From: Burkholderia pyrrocinia
GTDB lineage: Bacteria; Pseudomonadota; Gammaproteobacteria; Burkholderiales; Burkholderiaceae
DNA length: 64,000 nucleotides
Direction: 5' to 3'
Assembly: GCF_001028665.1 (NCBI RefSeq)
Contig: NZ_CP011504.1
Coordinates: forward strand, 1,736,001 to 1,800,000
In this document: piece by piece, positions 37,111-46,352 of the stretch
Layout of the letters: every line of letters begins with the position of its first letter
How positions within the stretch are numbered: the stretch's first letter is position 1
Program-made: the position numbers and the translations under genes
The notes under the pieces: model-generated
The model's input: the letters and a program-made list of their open reading frames with translations, nothing else
Told to the model about the DNA's origin: nothing
The model's database searches: none

Positions 37111-38823
37111 TTACGACTTCTGCGGCACGGTCACGCCGTACGTGCAGCTTTTGTTGTACGCATTGCCGATCGCCGTGAGTTGCGCGTTGCTGTAGCCGAG
37201 CGCGGAAGCGGCCGTCAGCACGGCCTGCGCGGCGGCCTTCTGGTTGGTCGAGCTGTTGGTCATCGACAGCCCCTTCAGGAACGCCTTGTCCATCGCCTGA
37301 GCGCCGATCGCGTCGCGCGCGACGAGGTTGCACGATGCCCAGTACTGGCCGGCCGTATGGATTTCCGCACCGCGCGCCTGTGCATAGGTGCGCCCGACGT
37401 TCCAGTTGGTCACGCGGCCGCCCCAGTATTCGTTGTGGCCGTCCCAGTTGTAGACCCAGTGATACTGCGCGTCGGTCGGGCTCCACTGGTTGAAGTCGCG
37501 GCTGTACGCGGCGGCGAGATAGTCGCCGGTGCCTTCCGAAAGACCTTCCTGTTGCGACAGGCCGCCGTTGGTCACCCAGTCGTGGATGCCGTGGCCGAGT
37601 TCGTGGATCACGACGTCCGCATCTTCCGCATCGTCGACGCCACCTTGCCCGAAGGTCAGCCGGCCGCTGCTCGACGAGTACGACGAGTTGTCGTCGCCCG
37701 ATTCGCCGTGCGGGTCGTACTGCACGCCGCCCGTGTACTGGTACGGCAGCGCCTTGATGCCGAGTGTCTGGTTCACGTAGCGCAGGAACGTGTCGATGTG
37801 GTAGTACACGTTCACGGCCTCGAAATACAGGTTGCCGCGCGTGAACTCGAACGCGGGCGTCGACTGCAGCGGGCAGGCGTTGTCGCGCGGCGCGTCGAAA
37901 TCGACGCACGCCGCATACGGGCCCGACAGCGCGTAACGCGAGCCCGACTGCGCGAGATCCTTCAGCGTCACGCGCACGCGCGCGGCCGTGAGCTGGGTCG
38001 AATCGGCGTCGTTGCTGTCCTTGTAGCCGGTGCTGCCGTAGCTGCTTTTGGTCGGCGAAAGCGGATCAGGGCGGAACACGAAGCCGGTGCCGTCGGTCGC
38101 ATAGAACGCCTTGTCCTCGGCGCGCAGCACTTCGCCGCTGCCCGAATCGATCAGCAGTTCCCAGTCGCCCTTCGGGCCGTCCTGCGGGCGGCCGCGCACC
38201 TTCCATGCGGTGTGCGTGCCGGTCTTGTCGACGAACGCGACGAGCTGCGCGTCGAGATTCGTGAAGCCGCTCACGCCGAGATACGCGCGGGCGCGGTCGA
38301 GCGCCTGCTGCTGGTCGACGGCCTGCGACTTGCGCGACGTCGCGACCACGCCGTTGATCGTGTTGCTCGCGACGTACAGGATGCGGCCGTCCTTCGCAAC
38401 CGTCACCGCGATGTCGCTGCCGTACACGGGCAGCCCGGCGGCCTGCTGCTGCAGGCGCACGACGGTGAAGTCGGCATCGTTGCGTTCCGACGTGACGACG
38501 AGGCTCGCGAGCGCGGTCGCGTCGAGCCCGAGCTGCGTCGCCTGCGAGGCGACGAAGTCGCGCGCGGTTGCGGCGGGTGTCGCGGCGGCCTTTTTCACAC
38601 GATACGCGGGGTTGTACAGCGTGACGGCGATGCCGTCCGCGCGAAACTGCCCGGCGGCCGTATCGGCTTTCGCGGCGGGCGGCGCGACGCCGCGCGTCAG
38701 GCTTTCGCGCAGGCTCGCTGCCTGCGGATTCGAGACCTTCGTATCGGCCGCGGCGCCGCCGACGACGCCGAAACCGAGCGCAAGACCCAGGGCGAGGGGC
38801 AATGCTTTGCGTGATGTCTGCAT
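37111..38823 (-). CDS. zmpB: Secreted zinc metalloprotease, ZmpB-like (thermolysin-like)
   Basis: This is a 570-residue preproprotease with a signal peptide (ALPLALGLALGFGVVGGAAA), a propeptide with FTP/PepSY-like segments (to about residue 210), and a thermolysin-like catalytic domain. The zinc motif HELGH is at residues 407-411, with a likely third ligand Glu430 in GLSEGTGDYLAA. Length and placement beside the aminopeptidase gene match ZmpB of B. cenocepacia, a secreted protease that cleaves host proteins. The upstream 477-base gap is long enough for complex regulation. Confidence 0.88.
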   Translation of the reverse strand: MQTSRKALPLALGLALGFGVVGGAAADTKVSNPQAASLRESLTRGVAPPAAKADTAAGQFRADGIAVTLYNPAYRVKKAAATPAATARDFVASQATQLGLDATALASLVVTSERNDADFTVVRLQQQAAGLPVYGSDIAVTVAKDGRILYVASNTINGVVATSRKSQAVDQQQALDRARAYLGVSGFTNLDAQLVAFVDKTGTHTAWKVRGRPQDGPKGDWELLIDSGSGEVLRAEDKAFYATDGTGFVFRPDPLSPTKSSYGSTGYKDSNDADSTQLTAARVRVTLKDLAQSGSRYALSGPYAACVDFDAPRDNACPLQSTPAFEFTRGNLYFEAVNVYYHIDTFLRYVNQTLGIKALPYQYTGGVQYDPHGESGDDNSSYSSSSGRLTFGQGGVDDAEDADVVIHELGHGIHDWVTNGGLSQQEGLSEGTGDYLAAAYSRDFNQWSPTDAQYHWVYNWDGHNEYWGGRVTNWNVGRTYAQARGAEIHTAGQYWASCNLVARDAIGAQAMDKAFLKGLSMTNSSTNQKAAAQAVLTAASALGYSNAQLTAIGNAYNKSCTYGVTVPQKS

Positions 38824-39300
38824 ACGTGATCCTCATCTCAACGGTTGGACACGCCCGCTCGCTCGTGGCGCGCAGGCACGACACGGCCCGCGCGCCGGTT
38901 CGATGGAACCGGTGCGGCGAAGCGGTGTTGGGAGCGTCGACTGACTAAGGAAACCTAAATGTCAGGTCGAAAAGAAACAGGCGGGAGCAGGGGCGGGGAA
39001 GCGAACGGCAGGCAGGTGCGGCGACGGCGAAGCGAGCATCGTCATGTCATACCCCTCGGATCGATATCGATATCGGTCGGCAGCCTGCGCGGATCGACGT
39101 GCGTCGAATCCAGTCTCTCATCTCGTTAGGCTGCCTATCTAATTGCGAGGTATGTTACAGAACATTTTCGGCGACATTGCATTTTATTTTCGACGGTCGC
39201 TTCAGTCCGTCGTTCAATCGCCGGCATTGTTCAGCGAGCGGCGGGAAACGCCGCCGGAACGTGCAATTCCGCGCAGGATTGTGATTAAAACCCGCGACGA
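38824..39300. promoter_or_regulatory. Upstream region of zmpB
   Basis: This 477-base region lies between zmpB and the cdhR-like gene and has no convincing gene. It holds an imperfect inverted repeat at 38941-38965 (outer arms CTGAC/GTCAG around AGGAAACCT) and a 14-bp perfect palindrome CGATATCGATATCG at 39062-39075. Either could be a regulator site for zmpB; a LuxR-type box is possible but the spacing is longer than usual. Confidence 0.4.
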
Positions 39301-39310
39301 TCAGCGGGTT
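39283..39310 (-). terminator. Terminator overlapping the 3' end of the cdhR-like gene
   Basis: On the minus strand AACCCGC / GCGGGTT forms a 7-bp stem with an 8-base loop containing the stop codon, followed by TTAATC. It is short-tailed but well placed. Confidence 0.55.
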
Positions 39311-40281
39311 GCGCGACGGTCGCTGCGCGGGCTCAAGCCGAACCGCGCGCGATACGTGCGCGAGAAATGCGACGGCGATTCGAACCCGCACGCAACGCAC
39401 ACCGACGTGATGCTCATGTCGGTCTGCTGCAGCAGTTCGCGAGCACGATCGAGGCGCAGGTTCAGGTAGAAGTGCGTCGGCGTGTCGTTCAGCGTCGCGC
39501 TGAACAGCCGTTCGAGCTGACGTCGCGTGATCGATACGTCCTGCGCGAGCGCATCGGAGCCGAGCGGGTTTTCCATGTGCCGCTGCATCGTGCCGATCAC
39601 CTGGATCAGCTTGCGGTTGTGCACGCCGTAGCGCGCGGCGATCTCGAGCCGCTGGCTGTCCGAGCGCTGCCGGATGCGGCTGACGACGAACTGCTCGGAG
39701 ATCGCCGCCGCGAGATCGGCGCCGTGCCGGCGCCCGATCAGGTCGAGCATCATGTCGATCGACGCTGTGCCGCCCGCGCACGTGATGCGCCGGTCGTCGA
39801 TCTCGAACAGCTCCTGCGTCGCGTTCAGGCCCGGATAGCGTTCGCGGAACGCGGCCAGCGCTTCCCAGTGCAGCGTCAGCGGCTGCGACGCGTCGAACAA
39901 TCCGGCTTCCGCGAGCACGAAGCTGCCCGTATCGATGCCGCCAAGCGTCGCACCGTGCCGGTGCTGGCGGCGCAGCCAGTCGCCGATCGCGCGCGTGTAG
40001 CACACGAGCGGATCGAAGCCCGCGACGACGAACACCGTATCGACCTGCGCGACGTCCGCGCACGCGGCTTCGGCGGCGACCGGAATACCGTTGCTCGCGG
40101 CGACGGGCGTACCGTCGGCGCTGATCACGTGCCAGCGGTAGAGCTCGGTGCGGAAGCGGTTCGCGACGCGCAACGGCTCGACCGCGGACATGAAGCCGAG
40201 CGCGGAAAAGCCGGGCAGCAGCAGGAAGTGGAAATCCTCGGGCATCGGAGCAGGGGATGGAATCCGGTGGTCGTCGCACAT
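39301..40281 (-). CDS. cdhR: GlxA-family AraC-type regulator, CdhR-like (carnitine catabolism)
   Basis: This is a roughly 326-residue regulator with a DJ-1/PfpI-like sensor domain (FLLLPGFSALGFMSAVEPLRVANRF near the start, FVVAGFDP, GGIDTGSFVLAEAGL) and a C-terminal AraC HTH pair (LAQDVSITRRQLERLFSATL and VCVACGFESPSHFSRTYRARFG). It is the paralogue of the regulator at 1282. Position near caiX-cdhCAB and the FHFLLLPGFS start fit CdhR, the carnitine-responsive activator of Pseudomonas. Start choice is uncertain: ATG 40281 or 40245 are both possible and neither has a strong Shine-Dalgarno. Confidence 0.82.
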   Translation of the reverse strand: MCDDHRIPSPAPMPEDFHFLLLPGFSALGFMSAVEPLRVANRFRTELYRWHVISADGTPVAASNGIPVAAEAACADVAQVDTVFVVAGFDPLVCYTRAIGDWLRRQHRHGATLGGIDTGSFVLAEAGLFDASQPLTLHWEALAAFRERYPGLNATQELFEIDDRRITCAGGTASIDMMLDLIGRRHGADLAAAISEQFVVSRIRQRSDSQRLEIAARYGVHNRKLIQVIGTMQRHMENPLGSDALAQDVSITRRQLERLFSATLNDTPTHFYLNLRLDRARELLQQTDMSITSVCVACGFESPSHFSRTYRARFGLSPRSDRRATR

Positions 40282-40414
40282 CGCTCGGGATTGCGGCCGG
40301 CCGGGCACACGTCGCGGCCGGCTCGCAGGTGGCGAACGGTCAGCGGGAGATTATCGCGGGTTTTGTCCGGCTTCAGCGCGTTTTTGCGGTGCGCACGCGT
40401 TGCTCCATGATGGT

Positions 40415-40505
40415 CCCCAAAAAGAACAATCCCCACTCGGCGGAGTCCGCCGGGTGGGGATCGGGCTGACCATCTCACGCACGCCAGCCCGGACGGGCTG
40501 GCGTT
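40415..40505 (-). terminator. Two tandem hairpins terminating aceA
   Basis: Reading the minus strand after the aceA stop, a perfect 10-bp stem (ACGCCAGCCC / GGGCTGGCGT, at 40481-40502) is followed by a longer near-perfect stem (ATCCCCACCCGGCGGA paired with TCCGCCGAGTGGGGAT, 40429-40461) and then TGTTCTTTTTGG. The second hairpin is a convincing rho-independent terminator. Confidence 0.85.
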
Positions 40506-40526
40506 TCGCTTCGGGTATGACCGGTA

Positions 40527-42107
40527 TCAGAACTGGTTCATCGTGTTGTCCTTACCCGCCGCCTTCAGCGCCGCTTCGCCGCTGAAATACTCCTTGTGAT
40601 CGTCGCCGATGTCCGAGCCGGACATGTTCTGGTGCTTCACGCAGGCGATGCCCTGACGGATTTCCTTGCGCTGCACGCCGGCCACATAACCCAGCATGCC
40701 CTGGTCGCCGAAGTATTCCTTGGCCAGGTTGTCGGTCGACAGCGCGGCGGTGTGGTACGTCGGCAGCGTGATCAGGTGGTGGAAGATACCCGCTTCACGC
40801 GATGCGTCGGCCTGGAACGTGCGGATCCTTTCGTCGGCGAGCTTCGCGAGTTCGGTGTCGTCGTATTCCACGCTCATCAGCTGCGCGCGGTCGTAGGCCG
40901 ACACATCCTTGCCCTCGGCCTTCATCGCGTCATACACCTGCTGACGGAAATTCAGCGTCCAGTTGAACGACGGGCTGTTGTTGTACACCAGCTTCGCGTT
41001 CGGGATGACCTTGCGAATCTCGCTGACCATGCCGCCGATCTGCGCGATATGCGGTTTTTCGGTTTCGATCCACAGCAGGTCGGCGCCGTTTTGCAGCGCG
41101 GTGACGCAATCCAGCACGCAGCGTGCTTCGCCCGTGCCGGCGCGGAACTGGAACAGGTTGCTCGGCAGGCGCTTCGGACGCAGCAGCTTGCCGTCGCGCT
41201 TGATGATGACGTCACCGTTGCCCAGTTGGTCGGCCGACAGTTCTTCGCAATCGAGGAACGAGTTGTATTGGTCGCCCAGGTCGCCCGGCGCGTTGGTCAC
41301 GGCGATCTGCTTGGTCAGGCCGGCGCCCAGCGAGTCGGTACGGGCCACGATGATGCCGTCGTCCACGCCCAGTTCCAGGAACGCGTAGCGGATCGCGCGG
41401 ATCTTCGCGAGGAAGTCCTCGTGCGGCACGGTGACCTTGCCGTCCTGGTGGCCGCACTGCTTCTCGTCGGACACCTGGTTTTCGATCTGGATGCAGCATG
41501 CGCCCGCTTCGATGAACTGCTTGGCCAGCAGGTACGTGGCTTCCGCATTGCCGAAACCCGCGTCGATGTCGGCGATGATCGGCACGACGTGCGTCACGTG
41601 GTTGTCGATCTTTTCCTGGATGGCGGCCTTCGCAGCGCCTTCGGCCGCGTCGAGCTCGCGGAACAGGCCGCCCAGTTCACGGGCGTCGGCCTGGCGCAGG
41701 AACGTGTACAGCTCGCGGATCAGCGCGCTGACGGAGGTTTTTTCGTGCATCGACTGGTCCGGCAGCGGGCCGAACTCGGAGCGCAGCGCGGCGACCATCC
41801 AGCCGGACAGGTAAAGGTAGCGGCGTTCGGTGCTGTTGAAGTGCTTCTTGATCGAGATCATCTTCTGCTGGCCGATGAAGCCGTGCCAGCAGCCGAGCGA
41901 CTGCGTGTACTTCGCCGGGTCGGCATCGTAGGCGGCCATGTCGGCGCGCATGATCCTGGCGGTGTACTTGGCGATGTCCAGACCCGTCTTGAACTTGTTC
42001 TGCGCACGCATGCGGGCGGCGTACTCGGGGCTGATGGCATTCCACGCGCTGCCGTGGTTTTCTTTCAAACCGGCAACTGCCTTGATGTCGTCTTGGTACT
42101 GGGCCAT
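40527..42107 (-). CDS. aceA: Isocitrate lyase (long form)
   Basis: This 526-residue enzyme splits isocitrate to glyoxylate and succinate. The catalytic Cys motif is DEKQCGHQDGK (KKCGH in the short form), with PIIADIDAGFG for the metal site and SPSFNW for the substrate. Length and sequence match the long AceA class of Pseudomonas and Burkholderia. The start at 42107 has AGGAG six bases upstream. It sits between cdhR and caiX. Carnitine breakdown via the CdhC reaction yields acetoacetate and thus acetyl-CoA, so glyoxylate-shunt activity suits the neighbourhood, although acetate or fatty-acid control is equally possible. A perfect palindrome lies 112 bases upstream of the start. Confidence 0.96.
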   Translation of the reverse strand: MAQYQDDIKAVAGLKENHGSAWNAISPEYAARMRAQNKFKTGLDIAKYTARIMRADMAAYDADPAKYTQSLGCWHGFIGQQKMISIKKHFNSTERRYLYLSGWMVAALRSEFGPLPDQSMHEKTSVSALIRELYTFLRQADARELGGLFRELDAAEGAAKAAIQEKIDNHVTHVVPIIADIDAGFGNAEATYLLAKQFIEAGACCIQIENQVSDEKQCGHQDGKVTVPHEDFLAKIRAIRYAFLELGVDDGIIVARTDSLGAGLTKQIAVTNAPGDLGDQYNSFLDCEELSADQLGNGDVIIKRDGKLLRPKRLPSNLFQFRAGTGEARCVLDCVTALQNGADLLWIETEKPHIAQIGGMVSEIRKVIPNAKLVYNNSPSFNWTLNFRQQVYDAMKAEGKDVSAYDRAQLMSVEYDDTELAKLADERIRTFQADASREAGIFHHLITLPTYHTAALSTDNLAKEYFGDQGMLGYVAGVQRKEIRQGIACVKHQNMSGSDIGDDHKEYFSGEAALKAAGKDNTMNQF

Positions 42108-42816
42108 GTCAATCTCCTGAGAGCAAAGCGCGTTTGAGTAAATGGTTGAGCGTGGCGCTCCGTATTTCGAAGCGAACTGCATGACTGAATAGTAACGCCG
42201 CCCGCTGCGCTTTTGGAGATGTCTTATATAAGACATAAGACATAAATTTCTGTTGTTTTTCAATGAGATACGCAGTGATTTTTGCGATGCAAAACAAGTT
42301 TTCAAGCGGCGAAAAAGGGATGCTGCGGGAATTCGACGCAAGTTCCGCAATGTGAAATGTCCTTTCGGCTGCTGGAGGAAGGGCAAGCACGACGGTTCGA
42401 GCAACGATGGCTGGGGGGATGAGTGTGTAGACGTCTGTTTTGACGAACGAACGGACGACTTTCCAGCGTGCGATCCATCACGCTGCGGAAGCTGCCAGGC
42501 CAACCCGGCCAATTCATCCGTGCGGCTCCAGCGCCCCGAGCCCGAAGCCACATCGGCATCCCGCCCCCTTCCGATGGAATCAAAACTTCGCGCCGCATGT
42601 GGACAAGCCCGTTTTATCGAAAACACACGCGAAAACCCCGCCCATCAAGCCTCTACAAAACCCTAGTGGTTTCCACTCATAGTCGCAAATAGTCAAGAAC
42701 AGGTCGCCGCCGGTCTTCTCGCGGCCAATATGGCTCGTTACTTTTACTCCCACGATGCAGGCCGGCGCACACCCCGCGCACCGGCTGCCACGAGTCCCAC
42801 CGGGAGGAACCGAACC
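42108..42816. promoter_or_regulatory. Divergent region between aceA and caiX
   Basis: This 709-base region has no convincing gene. The aceA side holds an AT-rich promoter zone with the palindrome at 42219-42236. The caiX side must carry the carnitine-operon promoter, but I cannot point to its activator sites with confidence. GGGAGGAACC is the caiX ribosome binding site. Confidence 0.5.
42219..42236. promoter_or_regulatory. Perfect 18-bp palindrome upstream of aceA
   Basis: ATGTCTTATATAAGACAT is fully self-complementary and is followed by an extra half-site repeat (AAGACAT twice in 42230-42243). Its AT-rich centre and position 112 bases from the aceA start suggest an operator overlapping the promoter, of the style used by GntR-family metabolic repressors. 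The binding protein is not known from this sequence. Confidence 0.65.
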
Positions 42817-43770
42817 ATGAAGTCGACGAAGATCGCCGCGCTTGTCGCGGCCGTGCTGGCGACCGGCGCGTTCACGAACGCGGCGCTGGCCGAAACGGAA
42901 GCCGCGACCTGCCGCACCGTGCGTTTCGCGGATATCGGCTGGACCGACATCACGTCGACCACGGCGCTCGCGTCGACCGTGTTCGAGGCGCTCGGCTACA
43001 AGCCGACCACGACGATCGCGTCGGTGCCGATCTCGTTCGCCGGCCTGAAGAGCAAGCAGCTCGACGTGTCGCTCGGCTACTGGTGGCCCGTGCAGCAGAA
43101 GCAGCTCCAGCCGTTCCTCGACAGCAAGTCGATCAACGTCGTCGAAACGCCGAACCTGTCGGGCGCGAAGGCGACGCTCGCGGTGCCGAGCTACGAATAC
43201 CAGGCCGGCCTGAAGACCTTCGAGGACATCGCGAAGCACCGCGCGGAACTCGACGGCAAGATCTACGGGATCGAGCCGGGCAGCAGCGCGAACGCGACGA
43301 TCCAGAAGATGATCGACACGAACCAGTACGGGCTCGGCGGCTTCAAGCTCGTCGAATCGAGCGAGGCCGGGATGCTGGTGACGGTCGAGCGCGCGATCCG
43401 CGAGAAGAAGTGGGTTGTGTTCCTCGGCTGGGAACCGCATCCGATGAACATCCAGCTCAGCATGAACTACCTGTCCGGCGGCGACGCGTCGTTCGGGCCG
43501 AACTACGGCGAAGCGCGCGTGTACACGCTGACGGCGCCCGACTTCATCGCGCGCTGCCCGAACGCGGGCAAGCTCGTCACGAACCTGCGCTTCTCGACGC
43601 AGCTCGAGAACCAGCTGATGCAGTCGGTGATGAACAAGACGAAGCCGGCCGACGCCGCGAAGGCCTACCTGAAGAAGAACCCGCAGGTGCTCGATCCGTG
43701 GCTCGCCGGCGTCAAGACGTTCGACGGCAAGGACGGCCTGCCCGCTGTAAAGGCGTATCTCGGCCTGTAA
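42817..43770 (+). CDS. caiX: Carnitine ABC transporter substrate-binding protein CaiX
   Basis: This 317-residue periplasmic protein has a signal peptide ending at NAALA. It shares the choline-type pattern with the protein at 29941 ([63 protein letters not shown]). It heads the cdhC-cdhA-cdhB-hocS genes exactly as caiX does in Pseudomonas. GGGAGGAACC precedes the ATG at 42817. It would deliver carnitine to a shared Cbc-type ABC core, which is not in the window. Confidence 0.9.
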   Translation: MKSTKIAALVAAVLATGAFTNAALAETEAATCRTVRFADIGWTDITSTTALASTVFEALGYKPTTTIASVPISFAGLKSKQLDVSLGYWWPVQQKQLQPFLDSKSINVVETPNLSGAKATLAVPSYEYQAGLKTFEDIAKHRAELDGKIYGIEPGSSANATIQKMIDTNQYGLGGFKLVESSEAGMLVTVERAIREKKWVVFLGWEPHPMNIQLSMNYLSGGDASFGPNYGEARVYTLTAPDFIARCPNAGKLVTNLRFSTQLENQLMQSVMNKTKPADAAKAYLKKNPQVLDPWLAGVKTFDGKDGLPAVKAYLGL

Positions 43771-43849
43771 TGGCCTGCGCGCTGCACGATGCGTGCACCG
43801 ACAAAACATCAGCAATGCGAATCAATTAGAGTCAAGCGAGGCAAACAGC

Positions 43850-44779
43850 ATGAACCATGAAGTCATCATCACCTGCGCCGTTACCGGCGCGGGCGATACG
43901 GTCGGCAAGCATCCGGCGATTCCGGTGACGCCGAAGGAGATCGCGGCCGCTGCGATCGAAGCCGCGAAGGCCGGCGCCACCGTCGCGCACTGCCACGTGC
44001 GCGATCCGCACACGGGGCGCGGCAGCCGCGACCCGAACCTGTACCGCGAAGTGGTCGACCGGATCCGCTCGGCCGACGTCGACGTGATCATCAACCTGAC
44101 GGCCGGCATGGGCGGCGATCTCGAGATCGGCCCCGGCGAGGATCCGATGCGTTTCGGCAAGGGCACCGATCTGGTCGGCGGCCTCACGCGGCTCGCGCAC
44201 GTCGAGGAACTGCTGCCCGAGATCTGCACGCTCGACTGCGGCACGCTGAATTTCGGCGACGGCGATTACATCTACGTGTCGACGCCCGCGCAGTTGCGCG
44301 CCGGCGCGAAGCGCATCCAGGAACTCGGCGTGAAGCCGGAGCTGGAGATCTTCGATACGGGCCATCTGTGGTTCGCGAAGCAGTTGCTGAAGGAAGGGCT
44401 GCTCGACGATCCGCCGCTGTTCCAGCTCTGCCTCGGCATTCCGTGGGGCGCGCCGGCCGATACGGGCACGATGAAGGCGATGGTCGACAACATGCCGCCG
44501 GGCGCGCACTGGGCCGGCTTCGGGATCGGCCGCATGCAGATGCCGATGGTCGCGCAGGCGATGCTGCTCGGCGGCCACGTGCGCGTCGGCCTCGAGGACA
44601 ACATCTGGCTCGACCGCGGCGTCCATGCGACCAACGGCACGCTCGTCGAGCGCGCACGCGAGATCGTCGAGCGGCTCGGCGGCCGCGTGCTGACGCCGGC
44701 CGAAGGCCGCCGCAAGCTTGGTCTGCCCGCGCGCGGCGAGCGTCCTCTCGAACGCCGCGCGATCGCCGAATTCGCGTGA
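43850..44779 (+). CDS. cdhC: 3-dehydrocarnitine cleavage enzyme CdhC (BKACE family)
   Basis: This 309-residue beta-keto acid cleavage enzyme condenses 3-dehydrocarnitine with acetyl-CoA to give betainyl-CoA and acetoacetate. The zinc motif HCHVRD (His47, His49) is present, with [13 protein letters not shown] and the TIM-barrel segment [17 protein letters not shown]. The C-terminal [22 protein letters not shown] carries the usual BKACE Arg/Glu site. It lies between caiX and the carnitine dehydrogenase gene, fixing the substrate assignment. Confidence 0.92.
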   Translation: MNHEVIITCAVTGAGDTVGKHPAIPVTPKEIAAAAIEAAKAGATVAHCHVRDPHTGRGSRDPNLYREVVDRIRSADVDVIINLTAGMGGDLEIGPGEDPMRFGKGTDLVGGLTRLAHVEELLPEICTLDCGTLNFGDGDYIYVSTPAQLRAGAKRIQELGVKPELEIFDTGHLWFAKQLLKEGLLDDPPLFQLCLGIPWGAPADTGTMKAMVDNMPPGAHWAGFGIGRMQMPMVAQAMLLGGHVRVGLEDNIWLDRGVHATNGTLVERAREIVERLGGRVLTPAEGRRKLGLPARGERPLERRAIAEFA

Positions 44780-44863
44780 GTTTTTTCCCTGACCGATACG
44801 ACACGGCGGCGCGCATGAGCGTGGCCGCCGACCGATTTCCCCTGATTCGAAGGATGCGTTGAC

Positions 44864-45829
44864 ATGGCTGTGAAGACCGACATCAAGACGTTTGCCGCCA
44901 TCGGCACCGGCGTGATCGGCAGCGGGTGGATTTCCCGCGCGCTCGCGCACGGTCTCGACGTGGTCGTATGGGATCCCGCGCCGGGTGCGGAAGAACGGCT
45001 GCGTGCGAACGTCGCGAACGCATGGCCCGCGCTCGAACGCGTCGGCCTCGCGCCGGGCGCCGATCCCGCGCGGCTGCGGTTCGTGTCGACGATCGAAGCG
45101 TGCGTCGCCGATGCGGATTTCATCCAGGAAAGCGCGCCCGAGCGCGAGGCGCTGAAACTCGAGCTGCACGAGCAGATCAGCCGCGCGGCGAAGCCCGACG
45201 CGATCATCGCGTCGTCGACGTCGGGGCTGCTGCCGACGGATTTCTACGCGCGTGCGACGCATCCGGAGCGCTGCGTGGTCGGCCATCCGTTCAATCCGGT
45301 CTACCTGCTGCCGCTCGTCGAGGTGCTCGGCGGCGAGCGCACGTCGCCGGAAGCGGTCGAGGCGGCGATGGCGATCTACCGCAAGCTCGGCATGCGGCCG
45401 CTGCACGTGCGCAAGGAAGTGCCGGGCTTCATCGCGGACCGGCTGCTCGAAGCGCTGTGGCGCGAGGCGCTGCACCTGGTCAACGAAGGGGTTGCGACGA
45501 CCGGCGAGATCGACGACGCGATCCGTTTCGGCGCGGGCATCCGCTGGTCGTTCATGGGCACGTTCCTGACCTACACGCTGGCGGGCGGCGACGCGGGCAT
45601 GCGACACTTCATGCAGCAGTTCGGCCCCGCGCTCGAACTGCCGTGGACGAAGCTGGTCGCGCCGACGCTCACCGACGCGCTGATCGACAGCGTCGTCGAA
45701 GGCACGACCGAACAGCAGGGCACGCGCAGCATCAAGGAACTCGAGCGCTATCGCGACGAGTGCATCACCGAGGTGCTGAAGTCGATCGCCGCGGTGAAGG
45801 CGCGGCACGGGATGCGATTCGAGGACTAA
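44864..45829 (+). CDS. cdhA: L-carnitine 3-dehydrogenase CdhA
   Basis: This 321-residue NAD-dependent enzyme of the 3-hydroxyacyl-CoA dehydrogenase superfamily oxidises carnitine to 3-dehydrocarnitine. The Rossmann motif GTGVIGSGW starts near residue 12. The catalytic segment ASSTSGLLP...[17 protein letters not shown] contains the conserved His, and the C-terminal helical domain holds [21 protein letters not shown]. It is followed 5 bases later by the thioesterase gene, and in some bacteria the two are fused. Confidence 0.93.
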   Translation: MAVKTDIKTFAAIGTGVIGSGWISRALAHGLDVVVWDPAPGAEERLRANVANAWPALERVGLAPGADPARLRFVSTIEACVADADFIQESAPEREALKLELHEQISRAAKPDAIIASSTSGLLPTDFYARATHPERCVVGHPFNPVYLLPLVEVLGGERTSPEAVEAAMAIYRKLGMRPLHVRKEVPGFIADRLLEALWREALHLVNEGVATTGEIDDAIRFGAGIRWSFMGTFLTYTLAGGDAGMRHFMQQFGPALELPWTKLVAPTLTDALIDSVVEGTTEQQGTRSIKELERYRDECITEVLKSIAAVKARHGMRFED

Positions 45830-45834
45830 AGGCG

Positions 45835-46323
45835 ATGACGGGCGATACCCCGCTGACGATTTACCGCGACGTGGTGCGGCCCGAATGGGTCGACTACAAC
45901 GGCCACCTGCGCGATGCGTTCTACCTGCTGATCTTCAGCTTCGCGACCGATGCGTTGCTGGATCGCATCGGCCTCGACGACGCCGCGCGTCGCGAGCGGG
46001 GCCGCTCGGTCTACACGCTCGAAGCGCACGTGAACTATCTGCACGAGATCAAGGAGGGTACGCAGGTGCGTGTTGATGCGCGCGTGCTTGCGCACGACGC
46101 GAAGCGGCTGCACCTGTACCTCGAACTGTTCGCGGATGGGCACGAAGATGCGGTGTCGGCGAGCGAGCAGATGCTGCTGCACGTCGATACGCGCGACGGC
46201 GCGAAGTCGGCGCCGTTCGACGAAGACGTCGCCGCGCGCGTCGCAGAGCTGCATGCGTTGCAGCGCGATTGCGCGGCGCCTGCGTATGCGGGCCGCGTGA
46301 TCGGGTTGCCGCCGCGCCGCTAG
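45835..46323 (+). CDS. cdhB: Betainyl-CoA thioesterase CdhB (hotdog fold)
   Basis: This 162-residue 4HBT-like hotdog protein hydrolyses betainyl-CoA to betaine and CoA, the last step before entry into the betaine block at the left of the window. EWVDYNGHLRDAFYLLIF contains the conserved Asp/Asn-Gly-His motif, and LEAHVNYLHEIKEGTQVRV is the second core strand. It starts 5 bases after cdhA. The region is GC-rich and the reading frame is clear. Confidence 0.9.
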   Translation: MTGDTPLTIYRDVVRPEWVDYNGHLRDAFYLLIFSFATDALLDRIGLDDAARRERGRSVYTLEAHVNYLHEIKEGTQVRVDARVLAHDAKRLHLYLELFADGHEDAVSASEQMLLHVDTRDGAKSAPFDEDVAARVAELHALQRDCAAPAYAGRVIGLPPRR

Positions 46324-46352
46324 CGTCAATCTTCAATCGCGGAGCGCATACG

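Noticed and set aside
42108..42626. Upstream in-frame extension of isocitrate lyase
   Set aside because: It would add 173 residues absent from the family; the start at 42107 has AGGAG and the correct N terminus.
43832..45808. 658-codon open frame antisense to cdhC and cdhA
   Set aside because: Shadow frame caused by third-position GC bias; both sense genes have clear active-site motifs.
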